Positions 57,534 through 64,000 of a stretch of 64,000 bases of DNA are shown in pieces. Every line of letters begins with the position of its first letter. Position 1 is the stretch's first letter. Source of the stretch: Lacimicrobium sp. SS2-24 (lineage in GTDB: Bacteria > Pseudomonadota > Gammaproteobacteria > Enterobacterales > Alteromonadaceae). Made by a program: the position numbers and the translations under genes. The notes below the pieces were generated by a model that was given only the letters and a program-made list of their open reading frames with translations, did no database searches and was not told where the DNA came from. The DNA is taken from contig NZ_NIWW01000001.1 in NCBI RefSeq assembly GCF_002201535.1, positions 62,001 to 126,000 on the forward strand. Direction: 5' to 3'.

Positions 57534-58337
57534 ATGACAAAGGTTTTAGTAAACGGACAGTGCCAGGACCATCTTCCTGTTGCGGATAGGGCGGTACAGT
57601 ATGGTGATGGTGTGTTCACCACGATTAAAGTGGAAAACGGTAAGCCACAACTTGCTGCGCGGCACTACACACGCTTAAAGCACGGGCTGTTACAGCTGAA
57701 TATTTCGTATCCTGACTTCGCTGCACTGGAGACGGAAGTGGACAGTTTAGCTGACGACATCGGCCAGGGTGTGCTTAAGGTGCTGATCAGCCGGGGCCAG
57801 GGCGGCAGAGGCTATCAGGCACCCTCATCCCCCAAGCCGCTGCGCATACTAAGCGTTCATGACATCCCTGAGCACTATGCACAATGGCAGGATGCAGGGA
57901 TACGTCTGGGGCTGAGTCAGCACACATTGGCTTGCCAGCCACAACTGGCGGGCATTAAGCACCTCAATCGCCTTGAGCAGGTTCTGGTTAAGCAGGAAAC
58001 AACAGAGCCTGAGGTCGATGATGTGCTGGTCTGTGATACGCAAGGCATGATGGTGGAATGTTCCGCCTCAAACCTGTTCTGGCAAAGTAACGGGATATGG
58101 TACACCCCTGATCTGAGTGAAGCCGGTGTTGATGGTGTTATGCGCCAGCATCTGTTAGCGCGCTTTCGCGACAAGGGAATTATGGTTAATCAGGTAGCCG
58201 CGCCACCTTGCGTGTTGAAGTGTGCACAGGCTGTATTTATCTGCAATAGCCTGATGGGGATGGTGCCTGTCACTCGCTTTCAAAGTACAGCGTACGATAT
58301 TAAGAAAGTGAAGCAATTGAGTAGGGAAATGCTGTGA
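57534..58337 (+). CDS. pabC: Aminodeoxychorismate lyase
   Basis: 267-residue fold-type IV PLP enzyme. Lys142 in GIKHLNRLEQV is the Schiff-base lysine; VQYGDGVFTT and the C-terminal VFICNSLMGMVPV are signatures. It forms p-aminobenzoate for folate. Stop overlaps mltG start by four bases. Confidence 0.93.
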   Translation: MTKVLVNGQCQDHLPVADRAVQYGDGVFTTIKVENGKPQLAARHYTRLKHGLLQLNISYPDFAALETEVDSLADDIGQGVLKVLISRGQGGRGYQAPSSPKPLRILSVHDIPEHYAQWQDAGIRLGLSQHTLACQPQLAGIKHLNRLEQVLVKQETTEPEVDDVLVCDTQGMMVECSASNLFWQSNGIWYTPDLSEAGVDGVMRQHLLARFRDKGIMVNQVAAPPCVLKCAQAVFICNSLMGMVPVTRFQSTAYDIKKVKQLSREML

Positions 58338-59326
58338 AAATTCTTAAAGGGTTGCTAATTTTACTGATCTTGTTTTCGTTAGCGGTAGGGCTGACGTATC
58401 GCTATGTGATGCAACAGGTGAGTCAGCCGTTAACTCTTGAGCAGCCTTTAGAATATACCCTTGAGCGGGGACAACATGTGCGTCACCTGCTCCACGATTT
58501 ACGCGAGCAGGAGATGATCCCCAGTCGATTTGCGGCGCGCGTACTGTTAAAGCTAAAACCGGAACTGGCGAGGGTAAAAGCCGGTACCTATGACATCACA
58601 CCCGGTATGAGTCTGCTTGAACTGCTCAATAAACTGGTAGCCGGAGAAGAAAAACTCTATACTATTCAGTTGGTTGAAGGGTTCCGCTGGCAAGACTGGT
58701 TGGCACAGATGCAGCAACATCCCAAGCTCGATGCATCAAAGCTGAATGAGGGGTTTATTGCAGAGCTGGAGCCAAAAGGCGGCTCTCTTGAGGGCTGGCT
58801 GATGCCTGACACCTATCACTTTGCCCGGGGAACCGACGCCAGAACCATCGTCAGGCAGGCCTATCAGCGGATGCAGACGTTTTTGCAGCAAGCCTGGCTG
58901 GAGGGGCACCCGGACCTGCCTTATGCCAATGCCTATGAGGCGCTGATCATGGCGTCCATTATCGAAAAAGAGACAGGACTGGCCGAAGAGCGTCCGCGCA
59001 TTGCGGCGGTGTTTGTAAACCGTCTGCGTCGCAATATGCGGCTTCAGACTGACCCTACGGTCATCTATGGTATGGGTGATGACTTTGATGGCAATATCCG
59101 GCGCAAAGACTTACGCGAACCGACAGATTACAATACCTATGTGATTAAGGGCCTGCCGCCCACACCCATTGCTATGCCCAGTGCCGATGCGGTAAGGGCA
59201 GCGGTAAACCCGATTGACAGCGATGAGCTGTATTTTGTTTCCCGCAACGATGGTAGCCACGTTTTTTCCACTAACCTTGCCGATCACAACAAGGCAGTGA
59301 GAGAATATCAGCTTAATCAAAAGTAA
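58334..59326 (+). CDS. mltG: Endolytic murein transglycosylase
   Basis: 330 residues: one N-terminal membrane helix (about 5-22) and a YceG domain with the catalytic Glu in MASIIEKETG and the QTDPTVIYGM segment. It cuts nascent glycan strands to set their length. Translationally coupled to pabC, as in E. coli. Confidence 0.95.
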   Translation: MKILKGLLILLILFSLAVGLTYRYVMQQVSQPLTLEQPLEYTLERGQHVRHLLHDLREQEMIPSRFAARVLLKLKPELARVKAGTYDITPGMSLLELLNKLVAGEEKLYTIQLVEGFRWQDWLAQMQQHPKLDASKLNEGFIAELEPKGGSLEGWLMPDTYHFARGTDARTIVRQAYQRMQTFLQQAWLEGHPDLPYANAYEALIMASIIEKETGLAEERPRIAAVFVNRLRRNMRLQTDPTVIYGMGDDFDGNIRRKDLREPTDYNTYVIKGLPPTPIAMPSADAVRAAVNPIDSDELYFVSRNDGSHVFSTNLADHNKAVREYQLNQK

Positions 59327-59375
59327 CGGCTGACATAAGTTGCCAGTTATCAGTGCCTTTTCCGATGACTTAAAG

Positions 59376-59586
59376 CTGATAGCTGAAAACTTTTACAGTG
59401 CCTCTGCGGTAAATTGAGTGACATAAAAGGTCTCTGGATGACCGATAACTACCTCGGGCATGACGAACAGTGTTGAAGTTGAGTATTCGTGTTGTTGGTA
59501 AACAATAAAGTATTACACAGCAGAGAAAGAGGATTGATAAGCTATGTGCCCTAAATCCCTCGGTGTTCTCTGTGCTTCTGTGGTGA
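59376..59586. repeat. mltG-tmk gap with two dispersed repeat types
   Basis: CTGATAGCTGAAAAC at 59376-59390 is the complement of the copy in the fabH-fabD gap. At 59558-59586, CCTCGGTGTTCTCTGTGCTT followed by CTGTGGTGA matches a widely scattered intergenic sequence (CTCTGTGTTCTCTGTG type) that I recall from many bacterial genomes. The rest of the gap has no gene. Confidence 0.55.
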
Positions 59587-60213
59587 ATGAAGAATATGCC
59601 CGGTAAATTTATTGTCATTGAAGGTCTCGAAGGGGCCGGTAAGAGCTCGGCGGTGGCGCTGGTGAGAGACTGCATCGAGGGCGCGGGCCATGAGCTGGTG
59701 TGTACCCGGGAACCCGGCGGCACGCCAATGGCTGAGGCCATACGTGAATGCGTTAAACACCCCTGGCAGGAGCAGGTAACCACCGAGGCCGAATTATTAC
59801 TGATGTATGCAGCCCGTGTGCAATTACTGGAGAATGTCATTCGCCCGGCCTTGGCAAAAGGGCAGTGGGTACTGGGCGATCGTCACGATTTATCCTCTCG
59901 TGCCTATCAGGGTGGAGGGCGACAGGTTGATGACAGTTTGATGGAGAGTCTGCGTCAGATCAGCTTAAAAGGCTTTACCCCGGATCTGACCTTGTATCTG
60001 GATGTCGACCCACAAATAGGCCTGGAAAGGGCCCGCGGGCGAGGTGAACTGGACAGAATCGAACAATCCGGTTTGGCGTTTTTCCAGCGCACGCGGGACA
60101 AATACCTGCAACTGGCAGCCGAAGATGATCGTATCAGGGTGATTGACGCCATGCAGTCTTTAGAGCTGGTACACAAACAGATCCGCGCTACCGTAGATGG
60201 TTTTTTACAATGA
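59587..60213 (+). CDS. tmk: Thymidylate kinase
   Basis: 208 residues. P-loop GLEGAGKS ends at 20; the DR(H/Y) motif reads [18 protein letters not shown] residues [10 protein letters not shown] follow. It phosphorylates dTMP to dTDP. An alternative ATG lies three codons on at 59596. Stop overlaps holB start by four bases. Confidence 0.96.
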   Translation: MKNMPGKFIVIEGLEGAGKSSAVALVRDCIEGAGHELVCTREPGGTPMAEAIRECVKHPWQEQVTTEAELLLMYAARVQLLENVIRPALAKGQWVLGDRHDLSSRAYQGGGRQVDDSLMESLRQISLKGFTPDLTLYLDVDPQIGLERARGRGELDRIEQSGLAFFQRTRDKYLQLAAEDDRIRVIDAMQSLELVHKQIRATVDGFLQ

Positions 60214-61094
60214 TATATCCGTGGTTTGAAAATGTTTTCACGCAGCTGACAGCGCGTAGCCAGAAGCGTCAGCTTCACCATGGTTTATTATTACTTGGCC
60301 CGCAGGGACTGGGGAAAGGGGATTTCGCGCAAGAGCTTGGCGGATACCTGTTATGTCGACAGCCGCAGACTAACCGCTGTGGTACTTGTCAGTCATGTCA
60401 GTTGTTTGCGGCGAACTCTCATCCTGACTTTTATCAAATCCAGAGCGACAAGCAAATCGGTGTAGACGATATCCGTCAGGCAGGCACTAAGCTCAGCGGT
60501 ATGGCGCAACTTTCCGGCGCTAAGGTGCAGATCATTCACCAGGCGCATACCATGACAGAATCTGCATCCAATGCCTTATTGAAAACCCTTGAGGAGCCGG
60601 GGCAAGAGACGTATATATTGCTCACCAGCCATAAGCCTGAGCGCCTGTTAGCAACCATTCTTAGCCGCTGCGAGAAAATCCGCTTGCCCAGACCCGATAT
60701 CGAACAAACCCGAACCTGGTTACAGGCGCAGCAATTACAGGCAGAGCCAGAATTGCTGGATATGTATGGTGAGTCGCCCTTACAGTTAAAAATCCTGTTA
60801 GAGGATACCGACACTCTGCACTATGGTGAGTTTAAAAAGCAGCTTGATGATCTGGAAGCGGGTAAAACCAGCGCATTGGATCTGGCGACGGCCTGGCAGG
60901 AACAGGCAGAGAGAATGCTCAGCTGGTTGCAGTTTGACCTTCTGCAGCGGTTAAAACAACAGCCTCGCAGTGATACAATCCTGCACCTTTGCAGTCAGTG
61001 TAGCGATGCGAAATCCCAGGTCAGTCATCCTGGCTTAAACAAAATGCTGTTGCTCAACAGCGTACTGCAATGCTTAACTCCATTGAGGAACTGA
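60210..61094 (+). CDS. holB: DNA polymerase III delta' subunit
   Basis: 294 residues. The P-loop-like [10 protein letters not shown] is followed by the four-Cys zinc module ([15 protein letters not shown]) and the LLKTLEEPG sensor region. Part of the clamp loader. Coupled to tmk and followed four bases on by the TatD gene. Confidence 0.95.
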   Translation: MIYPWFENVFTQLTARSQKRQLHHGLLLLGPQGLGKGDFAQELGGYLLCRQPQTNRCGTCQSCQLFAANSHPDFYQIQSDKQIGVDDIRQAGTKLSGMAQLSGAKVQIIHQAHTMTESASNALLKTLEEPGQETYILLTSHKPERLLATILSRCEKIRLPRPDIEQTRTWLQAQQLQAEPELLDMYGESPLQLKILLEDTDTLHYGEFKKQLDDLEAGKTSALDLATAWQEQAERMLSWLQFDLLQRLKQQPRSDTILHLCSQCSDAKSQVSHPGLNKMLLLNSVLQCLTPLRN

Positions 61095-61098
61095 AGTT

Positions 61099-61869
61099 GT
61101 GTATGTAGATTCTCATTGTCATCTTGATCGTCTTGGTCAATCACCAGAACAATTAGCTCAGACTCTGGATAAAGCCCGAGCAGCCGGAGTCGAACATTTT
61201 CTTTGTGTGAGCGTGTCAGTAAAAGACTATGACAGTATGCATGCGGCTGTTAATGACTTTAACGATGTGTCGGTATCATGCGGGGTTCACCCACTGCATC
61301 AGGAAGACGCCTGCAGTTACGATGAGCTGCTGGAAAAGGCCCAACGCCCCGAGGTGGTGGCAATTGGTGAAACCGGGCTGGACTATTACTACAGTGCCGA
61401 TACCCGTGAGGTACAAAAGCAGTCCTTTATCGATCATATCAAGGTGGCAAATGAACTTAACAAGCCACTGATTATTCATACCCGCGATGCCCGCGAAGAC
61501 ACCATCGCCTTGCTTAAAGAGCACAAGGCAGCACACACCAAAGGCGTATTGCACTGCTTTACAGAAAGCCTGGAAATGGCAGAGCAGGCCATGGCAATGG
61601 ATTTTTCTATCTCCATTTCCGGCATTGTCACCTTTAAGGCCGCTGAAGAGCTTAAACAGGTGGTTAAAGCCCTGCCGCTCGATCGTTTACTGATTGAAAC
61701 CGACTCGCCCTGGCTGGCACCGGTGCCGCACAGGGGAAAGAAAAATCAGCCCGCTTACGTGACTGATGTGGCGCAATACATTGCCGATCTCAAAGAAATG
61801 CCGGTAGCTGAACTGGCCCGTATCACCACGGATAATTTCTACTCGTTATTTGACCGTATTCCCCGATAA
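61099..61869 (+). CDS. TatD-family metal-dependent hydrolase (YcfH type)
   Basis: 256 residues from GTG 61099. DSHCHLD is the first metal motif; GETGLDYYY, IIHTRDA, LHCFTES and IETDSPWL carry the others. TatD proteins are 3'-5' exonucleases or phosphodiesterases. Placement after holB identifies the YcfH subgroup. The PilZ gene often found between holB and tatD in other species is absent. Confidence 0.93.
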   Translation: MYVDSHCHLDRLGQSPEQLAQTLDKARAAGVEHFLCVSVSVKDYDSMHAAVNDFNDVSVSCGVHPLHQEDACSYDELLEKAQRPEVVAIGETGLDYYYSADTREVQKQSFIDHIKVANELNKPLIIHTRDAREDTIALLKEHKAAHTKGVLHCFTESLEMAEQAMAMDFSISISGIVTFKAAEELKQVVKALPLDRLLIETDSPWLAPVPHRGKKNQPAYVTDVAQYIADLKEMPVAELARITTDNFYSLFDRIPR

Positions 61870-61887
61870 TCCGTTTCAGGACCTTTA

Positions 61888-62817
61888 ATGCAACAAACAA
61901 CCTCTGTGTTGGTGATGGTGCCCCCTGTGGACTTCGCCTTTAACACACAAACCGGTGCCGATAATGGTTTTCAGCACCAGCTAAGCCTGAGTCACCAGCA
62001 GGTTCAGCAACAGGCCATGGCTGAATTTGAGCAAATGGTCAGTACCCTCAATGACGCGGGGCTTGAGATTCTGGTATTTCACCAGCCTCAGAATCCCCAT
62101 AAGCCCATGCCCGATGCCGTGTTTCCCAACAACTGGTTCACTACCCGCGACGATGGCACCTTAAGCCTGTATCCCATGGCCACACAAAACCGCCAGTGGG
62201 AAGTGCAGGGGCAGGCACTCAGTCAGTTTTTACAACTAAAAGGGTATACCACCCGGGCGATTGAGGACATTCGCACTCAGGCACAAGAGGGCGAGTATCT
62301 CGAGGGCACCGGGGTGATGGTGTTTGATCATCCACGAAAACGCATTTACGCGGCCCGCTCAAAACGCTGCCATGGCCGTTTACTGGCACACTATGCCAAA
62401 ACCTATGACTATCAGTTGTATGACTTTGATACTCAGCTCAGCTCAGGGGAGCCGGTGTATCATACCAATGTCATGATGTCGGTGGGTGAGGGCGTTGCCG
62501 TGATCTGCGATGAGGTGATCCCCACACAACAGCGCGGTGCCATCGTGGCGGCGCTGAAACAGCACCATGATGTGGTGCACCTGAGTGAAGCCCAGCTAAG
62601 CCAGTTCTGCGGTAATATTCTGCAGGTGAGAAACCGCGACGGCGAGTCTCTGATGCTGATGTCGCAATCGGCCTATGATGGTTTTACCGACGCACAAAAG
62701 GCAATCCTGAGCCAACACAGCAAACTGCTCCCCTGTGCCGTACCTACCATTGAACAGATAGGTGGCGGCAGCGTGCGCTGTATGCTGGCTGAGGTTTTTC
62801 TTCCCTACAACACTTAA
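61888..62817 (+). CDS. ctlX: Citrulline/arginine-deiminase-related hydrolase CtlX
   Basis: 309-residue pentein-fold (amidinotransferase superfamily) protein. PDAVFPNNWF, LEGTGVMVFD, VYHTNVMMSVG and GGGSVRCMLAE hold the substrate Asp/Glu, catalytic His and Cys. CtlX-type enzymes act on citrulline or arginine derivatives. Starts 18 bases after the TatD gene, perhaps co-transcribed, but unrelated in function. Confidence 0.85.
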   Translation: MQQTTSVLVMVPPVDFAFNTQTGADNGFQHQLSLSHQQVQQQAMAEFEQMVSTLNDAGLEILVFHQPQNPHKPMPDAVFPNNWFTTRDDGTLSLYPMATQNRQWEVQGQALSQFLQLKGYTTRAIEDIRTQAQEGEYLEGTGVMVFDHPRKRIYAARSKRCHGRLLAHYAKTYDYQLYDFDTQLSSGEPVYHTNVMMSVGEGVAVICDEVIPTQQRGAIVAALKQHHDVVHLSEAQLSQFCGNILQVRNRDGESLMLMSQSAYDGFTDAQKAILSQHSKLLPCAVPTIEQIGGGSVRCMLAEVFLPYNT

Positions 62818-62974
62818 CTCTGTTCATACAATGCTGCATGCCAGATCAACTTCAGTGTAACTGACCTGTAGCCCTGAACACTCTATACTCTGCTCAGTGT
62901 GTATGTGCACAGGGCCGGGTATCTGTCAGTATTATCTGGCGCCGGCACCGGGGGCGGCCATAGGAATATGTCTC

Positions 62975-63583
62975 ATGAGTAAAAAAACGCTGCTGATGCT
63001 CCTTATGGTATCCCTTTGCCTATGGGCAATGCTGGCCGCCGCGCCGTATTACCTTGCCTGGCGTGCACTGAGTACACCTTTATATGTGATTGATTCAGAC
63101 CAGCATCCGTCTGACACCATGAAAATAGAAGGGATCAGGCGTAGCCTGAGCATTGATTCACGGGATGCCTTATTTCACCAGGTCAAACAGAGTGAAATCG
63201 AGATCCTTACCCAAATACCTACTCTGATCATGCAGTTGAAAGCCATGCTTGAGCAGGGAGAACTGCGCCCGGTTTTTTTCAGAACTGATGGCGCAAGGGT
63301 AAATGCAAATAAACTGCTCAGACTGGCAATCGAAGAGACGTTTAGCCAGGAGCAACGTCTTCATGCCTTTAACATGGTGGTGATCATTTTAGATTATTCG
63401 GCGCTACCTACAGATGTCGACGAACAAAGGTATTTAGAGAAGTTTGCACATAATTTAGTGTACATTAAGTATAATTTTGCGGGTGTGGCCCTGTTTGCGG
63501 AGCAGGTTGAGAACAGGCCTTTAGATGATCTCAGGGAGATGATTGAAAGCATATTGTTAACGGAACGTGCTTTTTATTACTGA
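62975..63583 (+). CDS. Hypothetical membrane-anchored protein
   Basis: 202 residues from ATG 62975 (AGGAAT eight bases upstream; a longer frame from 62897 has no ribosome site). One N-terminal hydrophobic segment (about 4-28) and a soluble helical remainder. No family recognised. Function unknown. Confidence 0.6.
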   Translation: MSKKTLLMLLMVSLCLWAMLAAAPYYLAWRALSTPLYVIDSDQHPSDTMKIEGIRRSLSIDSRDALFHQVKQSEIEILTQIPTLIMQLKAMLEQGELRPVFFRTDGARVNANKLLRLAIEETFSQEQRLHAFNMVVIILDYSALPTDVDEQRYLEKFAHNLVYIKYNFAGVALFAEQVENRPLDDLREMIESILLTERAFYY

Positions 63584-63730
63584 ATCACAGTGCTCGTATG
63601 CGATTGAATAACGCACCTCTATCCCATTGTCTGTCTTTGCTAAGATGAATGAGCTTTTTGCCATCATGTGCAATAACAGTACGCTTGATTCTTCCCATTG
63701 TGCATTGTTATATAACTATCAGGACACAAT

Positions 63731-64000
63731 ATGCTGCAACTCACCACGAAAGACTGGATTAGTCTCGCAACGCACCTCAAAAAGTGGATTACAAACTTGC
63801 GACGAGCCAGAGCGCAGCGCAAAACACAGTCAAAACAAGCGCTGCGCAATGTGATTAAGGCCACGCGAGAAACCACACTCTACCTTCGTTCAGTCAGAGA
63901 GGGAGGGCAAACCTCTTTTGAACGTGAGAGCGAGCTGGCCATTCTTTGGACTGAACTGTCCTTCGAGCTTGAAGATTTAAATCTCATTGCATTAGCCGAT
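63731..64000 (+). CDS. Hypothetical protein, open at right edge
   Basis: An open frame of 90 codons from ATG 63731 to the window end, preceded by AGGA seven bases upstream. Begins MLQLTTKDWISLATHLKKWI, with a basic helical stretch RRARAQRKTQSKQALRNVI and a later acidic helix. No recognised motif; the end is missing. Confidence 0.55.
   Translation, partial: MLQLTTKDWISLATHLKKWITNLRRARAQRKTQSKQALRNVIKATRETTLYLRSVREGGQTSFERESELAILWTELSFELEDLNLIALAD

Noticed and set aside
63627-63854. 75-aa plus-strand frame near the right edge
   Set aside because: Overlaps the better-supported open frame starting at 63731 with a ribosome site; composition is not protein-like.

Overview
The window looks like chromosomal DNA from a marine gammaproteobacterium of the Alteromonadales type. 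That placement is inferred from gene content and order: a TonB-dependent receptor, a complete liu (leucine/isovalerate) cluster under a MerR regulator, an SSS-domain hybrid kinase, many orphan solute-binding proteins, and the conserved rne / rluC / maf / yceD-rpmF-plsX-fabHDG-acpP-fabF-pabC-mltG-tmk-holB-tatD block. Both strands are densely coded. I saw no rRNA, tRNA, CRISPR array or prophage.

Layout. 1-3018 (minus) is a probable operon of GntP-type permease, MetX-like alpha/beta hydrolase and PHB-depolymerase-like esterase (cut by the window edge). A TonB-dependent receptor diverges from it (3307-5598). 5709-12545 holds a LuxR-type response regulator and a 1119-aa SSS/PAS/histidine kinase/receiver protein resembling the CrbS/CrbR acetate-switch pair. 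They are separated by a small AT-rich hydrolase, a formyltransferase-family protein and a threonine-aldolase-like enzyme. 12689-14115 is a translationally coupled hypothetical plus an NlpE/META lipoprotein. 14120-21175 (minus) is liuR-A-B-C-D plus mvaB, with a thiolase gene diverging at 21429. Together they convert isovaleryl-CoA to acetoacetate and acetyl-CoA, with the thiolase acting on acetoacetyl-CoA.

22652-41261 is an accessory-rich stretch: MATE transporter, oligopeptidase B, a TolB-like/amidohydrolase fusion, SppA, FadH, an NTF2-like protein, an HTH/DUF2975 pair and two small envelope proteins. It also holds five intact and one broken member of a solute-binding-like family that mostly carry an MPWARAY motif and have no transporter genes beside them. 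The gap 24900-25450 carries the most interesting signal. A near-consensus sigma-54 promoter, with upstream dyads, drives no gene. Instead it precedes about 255 nt containing five A-rich AAYAAYAA-type tracts, three of the five arrayed hairpin by hairpin in loops, and then a strong intrinsic terminator. This is the architecture of the Pseudomonas CrcZ/CrcY Hfq-sequestering RNAs.

41262-43898 is an island-like insertion next to rne: a GC-rich DUF418 membrane protein gene lies between two near-identical, inverted, 121-123 bp structured repeats with their own terminal inverted repeats. From 43899 to 61869 the order is core housekeeping: RNase E, RluC, HAD phosphatase, EfpL (YeiP), Maf/YceF, and the fatty-acid/phospholipid cluster feeding into pabC, mltG, tmk, holB and a TatD nuclease. 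Several gaps inside these operons contain short dispersed repeats. The right end has a CtlX-type hydrolase and two unrecognised genes, the last one open at the window edge.
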